From contig NZ_JAZHRR010000001.1 of assembly GCF_036924515.1 (NCBI RefSeq), forward strand, positions 1,397,001-1,461,000: a DNA stretch of 64,000 nt, given 5' to 3'. Positions within the stretch are counted from its first letter, which is position 1; every line of letters starts with the position of its first letter. The notes below the pieces were generated by a model that was given only the letters and a program-made list of their open reading frames with translations, ran no database searches and was not told the DNA's origin. Below, in pieces: positions 1 through 8,688 of the stretch. The position numbers and the translations under genes were made by a program. This DNA comes from Bradyrhizobium sp. AZCC 1610 (lineage in GTDB: Bacteria > Pseudomonadota > Alphaproteobacteria > Rhizobiales > Xanthobacteraceae).

Positions 1-179
1 TACTCCGCTTGCGGCCATGGAAATTTGAGCGTTGAATTCGCGCGTCATGCGCGGCTGCGATGCAATCTTTGAGCGAGGCGGACGGTGCGGCGAGCCGGCC
101 TGCTAACCGCTGTGAAGCACGCAGCCTCCATGCGGCAACGATCAGCACGCGCTTCGATCATCAACAAGGGAGGAAAACG

Positions 180-1688
180 ATGAGCACTTGGCTTAGTGAA
201 CGAGAGCAGCGCCTCGTCGCGGGTGCCGAGGCGGCATCGGCGGCAACGCCGATTCCCACTCAAATTGTTTCCAACGGCGAGTATCTCCCGCCCCCGCAGA
301 GCACTACACAGAGGAAGGTCGAGGCGCGGATCAACGAGCTCGCCGACCTCAACGGCAAGCACCTCGGTTTGAGCCGCAGGCAGTTCCTGCACACGAGCTG
401 CGGCATGGCGGCGGCATTCCTCGCAATGAACGACATCTACGGCAATGTTTTCCAGGTCGCGGCTGCAGAGGCCCGCGAGCCCGAGCTGATGCTGGCGCGC
501 GCGCAAGGCCTCGCCGGCCAGTTCATCTTCGACGTCCAGACCCATTTCGTGCGCGACGACTTCGATCACAAGGAGCTTTTGGGTCTGGCGGACTTTGCGA
601 GCCAGCACTGGAACCCGAAGATGAAGGAGGAGGGCGTCTCCTCGCTCGCCCGCTACAAGTTCCAGAACTACGTGAAAGAGATCTACTACGACAGCGACAC
701 CAACATGGCGCTGTTGAGCGGCGCGCCGTTCGACGATCCGAGCTGGTGGCTTCTGTCCAACGAGCAGATCGTCAAGGCCCGCGAGCTCATCAACGACTTC
801 GCGGGCTCGCGCCGCCTGCTGGCGCACAGCGTCATCACCCCCAAGCAGCCCGGCTGGATGGAGGAGGTCGACAAGGCAATCGAGGTCTACAAGCCCGATT
901 CCTGGAAGTCCTACACGATCGGCGATCCGCTGGCGCCCTCCAAGTTCCCATGGCGGCTCGACGACGAGCAGGTGATGTATCCGTTCTACGAAAAAGCGGT
1001 GAAGGCCGGCATCAACACGCTGTGCATCCACAAGGGGCTGCTGCCGCCCGATTACGAGAAGTCGTTCGCCGGCGTGTGGGAATACGCAACCGCGTGGGAC
1101 ATCGGAAAGGCGGCGAAGGACTGGCCGCAGATGAACTTCGTGATCTATCACTCGGCGCTGCGGGCGTTCCTCGAGCTGCCAGACAAGGCCTGGGCCGAGT
1201 TCGAGCAGACCGGCCGCATCCAGTGGGCCACGGATCTCGCGGAAATCCCGCAGAAGTTCGGCGTCACCAATGTCTATGCCGAGATCGGCACCTCCTTTGC
1301 CAACTCGGCGGTGGCGCATCCGAAGTTTTGCGCCGCGCTGGTCGGCACACTGATCAAGGGCATGGGGGTCGATCACGTGATGTGGGGTACTGACTCGGTC
1401 TGGTATGGCTCACCGCAGTGGCAGATCGAGGCACTGCGCCGCCTCGAAATTCCGGAGGACATGCAGAAGAAATACGGGTTTGCGCCGCTCGGCGACGCCA
1501 ATAGCGCTACCAAGCAACTGATCTTCGGCGGCAACGCCACCAAATTCTACAAGATCAGGCTGAAAGCGGCTGACAACACCAGGATGCCGGCCTTTTCGGT
1601 GGACCGTCTCGCTTCGCTCAAGAACGAGTATGCGCTGGCGGCCAAGGAGCCCTCGAACCTGCGCTACGGCTACGTTCGCGCGGCGTAA
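180..1688 (+). CDS. Amidohydrolase (Amidohydro_2-type metal-dependent hydrolase) with internal Tat signal
   Basis: Predicted metal-dependent hydrolase of the TIM-barrel amidohydrolase-2 family, 502 aa. The start is the ATG directly after a GGGAGGAAAACG ribosome site. A twin-arginine motif (SRRQFL, about residues 65-70) followed by a hydrophobic run and an AAAEA stretch suggests Tat export or membrane attachment, but it follows an unusually long 64-residue leader. The C-terminal half has DVQTHF (about 115), a YHS motif and a WGTDSVW segment, which fit metal-ligand and catalytic Asp positions of the family. Substrate unknown; relatives include decarboxylases and lactonases of aromatic acid metabolism. 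No co-oriented neighbour follows closely, so it is probably monocistronic. Confidence 0.8.
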   Translation: MSTWLSEREQRLVAGAEAASAATPIPTQIVSNGEYLPPPQSTTQRKVEARINELADLNGKHLGLSRRQFLHTSCGMAAAFLAMNDIYGNVFQVAAAEAREPELMLARAQGLAGQFIFDVQTHFVRDDFDHKELLGLADFASQHWNPKMKEEGVSSLARYKFQNYVKEIYYDSDTNMALLSGAPFDDPSWWLLSNEQIVKARELINDFAGSRRLLAHSVITPKQPGWMEEVDKAIEVYKPDSWKSYTIGDPLAPSKFPWRLDDEQVMYPFYEKAVKAGINTLCIHKGLLPPDYEKSFAGVWEYATAWDIGKAAKDWPQMNFVIYHSALRAFLELPDKAWAEFEQTGRIQWATDLAEIPQKFGVTNVYAEIGTSFANSAVAHPKFCAALVGTLIKGMGVDHVMWGTDSVWYGSPQWQIEALRRLEIPEDMQKKYGFAPLGDANSATKQLIFGGNATKFYKIRLKAADNTRMPAFSVDRLASLKNEYALAAKEPSNLRYGYVRAA

Positions 1689-1866
1689 ATTTCCAGCGGC
1701 CGCGCCGGCGGAGTGGGCAAGCTTCGCGGGCGCGGTCGACGCGCGGCTGCAGTGACAAAGACGTAGATAGACAAGATCAATTTCGGCTTCGGATGAAAAG
1801 CAACACTTCGTGCGATATCTGGCGCAACGCGGACATTCCAAACATCGGCTGCGTCCTGTGCGGGGG

Positions 1867-2349
1867 CTACGAGATCGCAATGATCTCAAGCTCTTGACCG
1901 GATGTACCGACTACATCTCCAACGGCTTTGCCCATCAGAGACCTTGCCACCGGGGACACGAAGGAAACGGAGCCGGCCTTGGGGTCCGCTTCGTCCTCTC
2001 CCACGATATGATATTTCTGCACGCGCCCATCGTCGCGCCTGAAGGTCACGGTGCTCCCAAAGGCGACAGTGTCAGTTGACGTAGGTTTGGTGATGACCTG
2101 AGCCGTCCGAACTCTCGCCGCAAAGTAGCGCGCATCGCGCAAGGGGGTTGCCGCTTGCCGCCGCCGTTCATTCACGTCTTCGATCCTCTGCGCGGTCTCG
2201 TATGCCTCGCGAGCCTGGTGAAGCTGAAATTCAAGAGCCTTTAATCCCGCTTCCGTAACGAGGTTCGGATGAGGTGAAACCGGGCGGTCGGGAAGCAGAG
2301 TCTCCGACGCCGTTTCGGCACTGTCTTCCTTGGTGAAGGCAACGCTCAA
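1867..2349 (-). CDS. GreA/GreB/Rnk-like transcription factor, TTG start
   Basis: About 160 aa with the GreA/GreB C-terminal FKBP-like domain (around FGSTVTFRRDDG to the C-terminus), preceded by a short helical N-terminus. Proteins of this fold bind RNA polymerase through the secondary channel. The start is taken at TTG because AAGGAG lies eight bases upstream and the protein then begins SVAFTKED; an upstream in-frame ATG has no comparable site. The N-terminal hairpin lacks the acidic tip typical of cleavage-stimulating GreA (the DLSEN-type loop) and is replaced by an Arg/Gln-rich stretch. It may therefore bind polymerase without stimulating transcript cleavage. Stand-alone gene. Confidence 0.85.
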   Translation of the reverse strand: MSVAFTKEDSAETASETLLPDRPVSPHPNLVTEAGLKALEFQLHQAREAYETAQRIEDVNERRRQAATPLRDARYFAARVRTAQVITKPTSTDTVAFGSTVTFRRDDGRVQKYHIVGEDEADPKAGSVSFVSPVARSLMGKAVGDVVGTSGQELEIIAIS

Positions 2350-2487
2350 GCTCAGAACTCCTTTTAAGCGAGATATGCAACAGGCGGCCGGCGACAAGCG
2401 CGCGGGCTCGTCAAAGGAACTGTAGTGCAGCGCTCAGCGACTTCAGCGCATCATATACCGCGGAGCGAGACGGGCGCCATTATCAAG

Positions 2488-3993
2488 TTACCCCGTTTGG
2501 GGATCACCTTGCTCCGCCGGCAGTTCCTCGGCATTGGGGTCGCCCGGTGCCGTCGCCCAGGCCAGTTCGACGAGCGTCACGATCCGCCGACCGGCACCGT
2601 CAAGCTGGCAAACGATGAGGCCCTGCTCCTCGATGTAGGTCAGCAGCCGCCGTGCACGGCGCAACGAATGTGAGCCATAGGCGCGGGCAATCGCTGCATC
2701 GCCCGGGCAGGGCCAACCTTCTTTCGCGGCGCGGGCGATCATCATGAAGACGCCCTGCATATCCTCCGGCAGAAGCGAGGCGCGGACCGAGACATCCTGC
2801 CACCCGTCATCCTCTGCCATATCGGAGCCGAGCCCGGCGCGGGCGCGCGTCAGCATGCGACGGAAGTCACCCAGGTCCGGCACGGCCGAACCGAGGCCCT
2901 CTATTCGGCAGCGGACCACGAACTCCTGATAGAGGACGCCGATGGCACGGAATCCCGCGTCGGGCTCCGCCATGACGGCGCGCAGAATACGGTCCACTCG
3001 CTCATGCCGCTCCGCCAGTTGCTCAGCACTGAGTGGCTGCTCCACCGCTTCGGGACGGATCTCCAGAGCCGCTGACTTCGCCGCCATGAGCTGGCCGAGG
3101 AGGTCTGGCGGCGACCGGCGCTGGGGCCGATTATTCTCGGGCGGCGGCGCTGCCAGGATGATGGCGCGTGCGTCGAGTGTCGCTTCCGGCAGAGGCATCA
3201 GGCGCGGGGTCGCGTTGCGCGGCGTGGTCTCCGTTGGGCCAATACGCAGCCCCAGCGGACGGCGGGAGAGGGCCGGTCCCAGCGCCATGAATTGCCCGCG
3301 CTCCAGATCCCGGAAGGCCTCTGCCTGTCGCCGCTCCATGCCCAGAAGGTCGGCGGCGCGCGCCATGTCGATATCCAGAAAGGTTCGGCCCATGAGGAAA
3401 TTGGAGGCCTCGGCCGCGACGTTCTTGGCGAGCTTCGCCAGTCGCTGGGTGGCGATGACCCCCGCAAGCCCGCGTTTGCGGCCACGGCACATCAGGTTCG
3501 TCATGGCGCCGAGCGAGAGTTTGCGCGCCTCGTCCGAAACCTCGCCGGCGACGGCCGGCGCGAAGAGCTGCGCCTCATCCACCACAACCAGCATCGGGTA
3601 CCAGTGGTCGCGGGCGACCTCGAAAAGCCCGCCGACGAAGGCGGCGGCGCGCCGCATCTGGTTCTCGGCGTCGAGCCCCTCGAGATTGAGCACGGTGGAG
3701 ACGCGATGGATGCGCGCTCGCTCGCCGGCGACCTGCAGGCCCCGCTCGGTATGGTCCTCGGCATCGATCAGCAGGTGGCCGAAACGATCGGCAAGCGCCA
3801 CGAAGTCGCCTTCGGGGTCGATGATGGTCTGCTGCACCCAGGGAGCACTCTGTTCCAGCAGCCGGCGCAGCAGATGGGATTTGCCGGAGCCCGAATTGCC
3901 CTGCACCAGCAGGCGGGTCGCCAGCAGTTCCTCAAGGTCCAGAGTCGCCGGGGCGCCGGCCGTCGTGTGTCCCATCTCGATCGCAACGGTCAT
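2488..3993 (-). CDS. HerA/FtsK-type ATP-binding protein (DUF87-like)
   Basis: A 501-aa P-loop ATPase. Walker A is GNSGSGKS (residues 32-39). A Walker B-like LVVVDEAQLF follows near residue 150, then a GVIATQRLAKLAKNV segment typical of HerA/TraM-like motors with a sensor Gln and an arginine. The C-terminal 150 residues contain a probable winged helix (SLRRARRLLTYIEEQGLIV). The chosen ATG begins TVAIEMG, and a longer upstream extension is less protein-like. No NurA nuclease or SIR2 partner is adjacent, so this is an orphan HerA-like ATPase. DNA end processing or plasmid/phage-derived DNA handling are possible roles, but nothing here settles it. Confidence 0.75.
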   Translation of the reverse strand: MTVAIEMGHTTAGAPATLDLEELLATRLLVQGNSGSGKSHLLRRLLEQSAPWVQQTIIDPEGDFVALADRFGHLLIDAEDHTERGLQVAGERARIHRVSTVLNLEGLDAENQMRRAAAFVGGLFEVARDHWYPMLVVVDEAQLFAPAVAGEVSDEARKLSLGAMTNLMCRGRKRGLAGVIATQRLAKLAKNVAAEASNFLMGRTFLDIDMARAADLLGMERRQAEAFRDLERGQFMALGPALSRRPLGLRIGPTETTPRNATPRLMPLPEATLDARAIILAAPPPENNRPQRRSPPDLLGQLMAAKSAALEIRPEAVEQPLSAEQLAERHERVDRILRAVMAEPDAGFRAIGVLYQEFVVRCRIEGLGSAVPDLGDFRRMLTRARAGLGSDMAEDDGWQDVSVRASLLPEDMQGVFMMIARAAKEGWPCPGDAAIARAYGSHSLRRARRLLTYIEEQGLIVCQLDGAGRRIVTLVELAWATAPGDPNAEELPAEQGDPQTG

Positions 3994-4204
3994 GTCTCGA
4001 CTCAAAGTCCCCTTAGCGGAGGCGGGGCTTAACAACCTGATCGCAGCCCGTCGAGCGCCCATGGCCGCTCACTCCGTGTTCTCCACGGCTGGTCGAACGC
4101 CATCAGCCCAGATGGATGCCGGCCGTGGCACACTTCACGCGCCGGAGGCGGCTGCCGAGGTTGTGGGCGAAGGTTGTCGGCGATTTTCAGCAAAACGGAG
4201 TCAG

Positions 4205-4477
4205 TCAGCGCGACGAGAACACATTCTTCAACTGCACCAGGAATGTCACCAGCCACGCGCACGCATACATGCCCGCGAGACCAAGCGCCGTTCTGCGATC
4301 AATCAAAGACAGGTTTGTCCACCACCATATCCGGTAAAGCCATATTCCTGTCGTGGCTACGCCAAGCAAGCAGACCAGCACCTTGAGAAAGGACGAGTTC
4401 GCGACACCTAAAGCGCCAAACAAAAGTGTTGCTGGAACGAGAAACATCGTGCAGGCGGATATCAAAGTCTCGTTCAT
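4205..4477 (-). CDS. Small three-helix membrane protein
   Basis: A 90-aa hydrophobic protein with three predicted membrane spans: residues about 8-28, 32-53 and 66-86. A Trp-rich junction (YRIWWWTN) separates spans two and three. A TGAGGA ribosome site lies six bases upstream of ATG. No family recognised. It ends with a basic FSSR tail, probably cytoplasmic. It is separated from the upstream SDR by about 280 bases with no confident gene. Confidence 0.55.
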   Translation of the reverse strand: MNETLISACTMFLVPATLLFGALGVANSSFLKVLVCLLGVATTGIWLYRIWWWTNLSLIDRRTALGLAGMYACAWLVTFLVQLKNVFSSR

Positions 4478-4756
4478 GGGTCCTCAGGATATCTACGAAT
4501 CGCAGGCTACGTACGCAGTTTGCAGCAACCTGTACGCTTCTGGAAGGGACGCTGATGCGACTGATAATTAGCTTGCGCTGCCCACGATTGCGATCACGTC
4601 AGGCGACAGTCAGGGGAACACCGGTCGAGGACGTTCGAAAAGGCGCGCAATTCTTTTACGTCCATTCCGACCCCTTCCCGCGCCTTGGATTGAACGGTAT
4701 CAAGAAGTCGCTTGGGCGATGAGCCTTGGCGGCTTGAGGCAGCACGGGATCGTCAC

Positions 4757-5524
4757 ATGGCTTTTGAACTTTTCGAACTGACGGGCAAGCGGGCGCTCAT
4801 CACTGGCTCTTCGCAGGGCATTGGCTTCGCGTTCGCGCAAGGCCTTGCCGAACACGGCGCCGAAGTCGTCCTCAACGGCCGCGATACCGGCAAGCTGAAT
4901 GCGGCCGCGTTGAGGCTGACGGCCGCGGGGCACAAGGTATCGGTGGCCGGCTTCGACGTGACACAGGCGCAAGCCGCCAGGGCCGGTGTCGAGGCGATCG
5001 AGAAGAATTCCGGCGCGATCGATATTCTGGTCAATAATGCCGGCATGCAGTTTCGCTCGCCGCTCGAGGACTTTCCCGTCGAGAAGTGGGAGCAATTGCT
5101 CGCCACCAATATTTCGAGCGCGTTCTATGTCGGCCAGGCCGTCGCGCGTCATATGATTTCACGTGGCCGTGGCAAGATCATCAACATCGCGTCCGTGCAG
5201 AGCGAGCTCGCACGACCGGGCATCGCGCCCTATACGGCCACCAAGGGCGCGATAAAGAACCTGACCCGCGGCATGTGCGCCGATTGGGCCAAATACGGTC
5301 TCCAGATCAATGCAATTGCGCCGGGTTACTTCAAGACCCCGCTCAACCAGGCGCTGGTCGACAATCCGGAGTTCTCAAGCTGGCTCGAAAAGCGGACGCC
5401 GGCCGCCCGCTGGGGTAATGTCGAGGAGTTGGTCGGTGCCGCCGTGTTCCTGTCCGGCAAAGCCTCGTCCTTCGTCAATGGCCATACGCTCTATGTCGAT
5501 GGTGGCATCACCACCAGTCTCTAG
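4757..5524 (+). CDS. Short-chain dehydrogenase, gluconate 5-dehydrogenase-like
   Basis: A 255-aa classical SDR. The Rossmann cofactor motif is TGSSQGIG (about residues 16-23), then NNAG, a catalytic Ser in NIASVQS, and YTATKGA giving the Tyr/Lys pair. It ends with the usual FVNGHTLYVDGG tail. The overall sequence resembles gluconate 5-dehydrogenase (gno/idnO), which interconverts 5-ketogluconate and gluconate with NAD(P)H, but substrate within this SDR group cannot be read from sequence. The start ATG encodes AFELFEL. It is convergent with the LysR gene, with only 12 bases between them. Confidence 0.85.
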   Translation: MAFELFELTGKRALITGSSQGIGFAFAQGLAEHGAEVVLNGRDTGKLNAAALRLTAAGHKVSVAGFDVTQAQAARAGVEAIEKNSGAIDILVNNAGMQFRSPLEDFPVEKWEQLLATNISSAFYVGQAVARHMISRGRGKIINIASVQSELARPGIAPYTATKGAIKNLTRGMCADWAKYGLQINAIAPGYFKTPLNQALVDNPEFSSWLEKRTPAARWGNVEELVGAAVFLSGKASSFVNGHTLYVDGGITTSL

Positions 5525-5536
5525 GTTTGCGCCGCT

Positions 5537-6475
5537 TCAAGACGTCGTTGAACTGCGCGAAATAAATCGCCGCCCGACCAAAGCCGAATTCCGCTTCTGC
5601 CCGAGGAAACGACGCGCCAGTTTGATGAAATTTTGCACCACCATCGACGTCTCATCTTTTCTGAAGACGAGAAACACGTCGGCGGACGGTGGCGAGGGCC
5701 TGATGGGCCTGAACACGATCTCGTCGGTCGTGAAGCGGGCTATTGATTGCGGAACCAGAGCAACTCCGAAACCCGCTGCGATCAAGCTCGGCACCGACTG
5801 CGCATCGACGACTTGCTGGGAGACCCGCGGCAGGAAGCCGGCGTCGATGCAGCACTTCTGTATATAGCGCGCAAATTGAGAGCTTTCCGGCTGCAAGACG
5901 ATGTGGTCCTCCGACGCAAGGTCACCGAGGGCGATGCGCTTGCGCCGGGCGAGCGGATGGACTTTCGGCATGGCCACCACGATCTCCTCCGGCCACGCGA
6001 GTTCGCTGCTCAAAGCGTCCTCGGTGGGAATGCTTCGATTGAGGCTGATGTTCGTCGTTCGATTGAGGAGGGCCGCGATCTGCAACGCCGGTGCCTGTTC
6101 ATGCACCGTCATCTTCACCGCAGGCGCATCCTTCCGGTACGCAGCCAGCAGATCGGCCAGCCGTCCACGCAGGATGGAGCCTGTCGCTCCTATATCGAGA
6201 GTTCCGACCAGGCCGGCGCCAATCGCGCGGACCTCGTCTTCCGCCAGTTTGATCTGCTGCTGAATGGCGCGGGCGCGCGCGAGGAGCGCTTCTCCGGCCT
6301 GCGTCAACTCGACTCTGCGACTGGTTCTATAGAGAAGCTGCGCCCCCAACGCAGCTTCGAGCGACTGGATCTGTTGGCTCAGTGGCGGTTGGGAAAGATT
6401 CAGCCGCCGCGCCGCGACAGTGAAGCTGCGCTCCTCGGCCACGGCGATGAAATATCTGATCTGACGGAGATCCAT
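5537..6475 (-). CDS. LysR-family transcriptional regulator
   Basis: A 312-aa LysR regulator. The N-terminal winged helix (residues 1-60, beginning DLRQIRYFIAVAEERSF and including LSQPPLSQQIQSLE) is followed by a substrate-binding domain. The ATG is preceded by AAGAGGAT. It is divergently transcribed from the dctA-type gene and the ureide genes across a 249-base region, the usual arrangement for a LysR protein controlling its neighbour. The direct repeat CTTGATC occurs twice in that region, near 6490 and 6515. The inducer may be a dicarboxylate or ureide intermediate; this is inference from position. Confidence 0.9.
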   Translation of the reverse strand: MDLRQIRYFIAVAEERSFTVAARRLNLSQPPLSQQIQSLEAALGAQLLYRTSRRVELTQAGEALLARARAIQQQIKLAEDEVRAIGAGLVGTLDIGATGSILRGRLADLLAAYRKDAPAVKMTVHEQAPALQIAALLNRTTNISLNRSIPTEDALSSELAWPEEIVVAMPKVHPLARRKRIALGDLASEDHIVLQPESSQFARYIQKCCIDAGFLPRVSQQVVDAQSVPSLIAAGFGVALVPQSIARFTTDEIVFRPIRPSPPSADVFLVFRKDETSMVVQNFIKLARRFLGQKRNSALVGRRFISRSSTTS

Positions 6476-6724
6476 AGCGAAATCCTCTTGATCATGTCGT
6501 TCTATATATTGGACACTTGATCCGGCATGGTCAACGAATGATGGGAAATGCCGTGTCGCGAAGATCGAGGCGGGCAGGCGGTCGGCGCGGTCGGGCGGCA
6601 GCCCGGTGGGGCGAGCAGCCGGTTTCGAAGCGACGTCAACGTCGCCATCAAAAACAATAGCGGCATCGGCGGTGAGCCGACCAAGCCGCATTGAATTGGA
6701 AGCGCCAACCAAGCGGGGAAAGCC

Positions 6725-8058
6725 GTGCCAAATATACTCAAGTCACTCTTCTTCCAGGTCGCCATTGCGCTCGGACTGGGAATTGCACTCGGCATGGCCT
6801 ACCCGGATGTCGCCCTTCAGATGAAACCGCTGGGCGACGGCTTCATCAAGCTCATCAAGATGCTGGTGCCCGTGATCGTGTTTTGCGTCGTCGTGCACGG
6901 AATCGCCGCTGCGGGGGATCTCTCGAAGGTTGGACGGGTCGGGGTGCGCGCGCTCGTATACTTCGAGGTCGTAACGACAATTGCCTTGGTGCTCGGCATT
7001 GCGCTCGCCTATTACTTCGAGCCCGGCGTTGGAATGAACATCGATCCGAAGACGCTGGATGCAAAAGCGCTGAGCGGCTTCAGTCAGACGGCAGCCCAGG
7101 TTGCCGGCGGCGGCGTCTCGGAATTCCTCATGAAACTCATTCCCTCGACCGTGGTGGGAGCGTTTACGACCGGTGACATCCTGCAGGTATTGATCGTCTC
7201 GATCATGTTTGGCTGCGCCGTCTCCCTGTGCGGCGAGCGGGCCAGGCCGGTGGCGGATTTCATCGGACGCGTGAGCGATATCATCTTCAAGATGATGAAT
7301 TTCGTCGTCAGGCTGGCGCCGCTCGGTGTCTTTGGGGCGATTGCATTTACAGTCGGAAAATACGGCATCGGCTCGCTCAAGCAGCTCGGTGGTCTCGTCG
7401 CCCTGTTCTATTTGGCCGTGACCGTCTTTGTCGTCGTCGTGCTGGGGACGGTCATGCGCTTTAGCGGCTTCAGCCTGTTCAAGCTGCTCCGCTACTTCCG
7501 CGAGGAGCTGACGATTGTTCTTGGCACGGCGGCCGGAGACAGCGTGCTGCCACAGACCATGCGGAAGCTCGACTCCTCGGCATCAAGCCGTCGACCGTTG
7601 GGCTGGTAATTCCGACCGGATACTCGTTCAATCTCGATGCGTTCTCGATCTACCTGACGCTGGCCGCCGTATTCATTGCCCAGGCTACCAACACGCCGCT
7701 GGCGACTGGTGATCTTCTGGCAATTCTCGGCATTGCGCTCCTGACTTCGAAAGGTGCTCACGGGGTTCCGGGCTCGGCCATCGTTGTCCTTGCAGCAACG
7801 CTCGCGGCCATCCCGGCCATTCCAGCCATCGGATTGGTGCTGCTCCTGTCGGTGGACTGGTTCATCGGGATCGCGCGTGCGCTGGGCAACTATGTCGGAA
7901 ACTGCGTCGCCACGGTTGCCGTGGCCTCATGGGAAGGCGATATCGATCGGGAAAAGGCGCATCGCGTCCTGAATGGCGAGGTCGCTGCCATCGATATGGA
8001 CACACCGGTCGATCCCGTCGGTATCGATGTATCCGGCGCGCAGCTTCAGACGTCCTGA
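6725..8058 (+). pseudogene. dctA: dctA-type dicarboxylate:cation symporter, disrupted by a frameshift
   Basis: The two halves together give about 444 residues of the DAACS/DctA symporter family, which imports C4-dicarboxylates. The first frame starts at GTG after GGGGAAA and runs through LTIVLGTAAGDSVLPQTMRKLD. The reading frame is lost at about 7574-7576 and a stop follows at 7609. The second frame resumes at once with LGIKPSTVGLVIPTGYSFNLD and continues through the conserved ATNTPL and SKGAHGVPGSAI substrate and ion motifs to the stop at 8058. Alignment with the family implies one missing base in GACTCCTC. It is either a recent pseudogene or a sequencing/assembly error. It precedes ureide genes, so its substrate could be a ureide-related acid rather than malate. 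Confidence 0.85.
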
Positions 8059-8104
8059 GACCATGGCATCAGTTCCCGGGTCTGCGACGGATAGGAGTTG
8101 AGCG

Positions 8105-8641
8105 ATGACAGCGCTTTCGATTGCGCCTTTGACAAGGGCAGGGTTTGCGCCATTCGGCGAGGTGGTCGAGACCGCAGACGTGAAGCCGAAATTGATCAAT
8201 GAAGGCTTTGCGGAGCGTTTTGACGACTTGGCCAGCATTGACGTAGCCGCGGAAGGTGGAGAGGTCAGCGTCAGTCTGTTCGTCGGCTCTGCAAGGCCAG
8301 CCCCGCTCGTCATCAAGCTCATGGAGCGCCACCCACTGGGTAGCCAACTGTTCATGCCGTTGAGCGGAGCACCCTGGTTGGTGGTGGTGTGTACCGATCC
8401 GGGCGTCCCTTCAAGCTACCGGGCATTTGCTGCATCGGGACAACAGGGCGTGAACTACGCGCGAAACTGCTGGCACCATCCGCTGCTCGTCGTCGGAGAG
8501 GCTAGTCCGTTCCTTGTGATCGACCGCAAGGGTCCGGGCAGCAATCTCGAGGAAAAGTGGCTTGAAGCGGCAAATTGGCTGCGCGTCGCGCCCGATGGTG
8601 CGGCGGAAGCGAACACGGACATCACGGCGAAGCAGGGCTAG
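8105..8641 (+). CDS. allA: Ureidoglycolate lyase
   Basis: A 178-aa member of the ureidoglycolate lyase family, which splits (S)-ureidoglycolate into glyoxylate and urea in purine/allantoin catabolism. Visible family motifs are FAPFGEVV near the N-terminus, HPLGSQLFMPL (about 80-90) and NYARNCWHHPLLVV (about 119-132). Its length matches the family. The ATG has AGGAG upstream. It lies 46 bases after the broken transporter gene and just ahead of the ureidoglycine aminohydrolase, so the three were probably one transcript. The urea produced could feed general nitrogen metabolism. Confidence 0.88.
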   Translation: MTALSIAPLTRAGFAPFGEVVETADVKPKLINEGFAERFDDLASIDVAAEGGEVSVSLFVGSARPAPLVIKLMERHPLGSQLFMPLSGAPWLVVVCTDPGVPSSYRAFAASGQQGVNYARNCWHHPLLVVGEASPFLVIDRKGPGSNLEEKWLEAANWLRVAPDGAAEANTDITAKQG

Positions 8642-8688
8642 CGGCCCGGCGATCGTCCGCAACAATCATCTCCAAGGGATCATCTGGA

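Noticed and set aside
45..1376. Long open frame antisense to the first amidohydrolase
   Set aside because: Arg/Leu/Val-rich shadow frame with no domain or ribosome site; the plus-strand gene has Tat motif and catalytic motifs.
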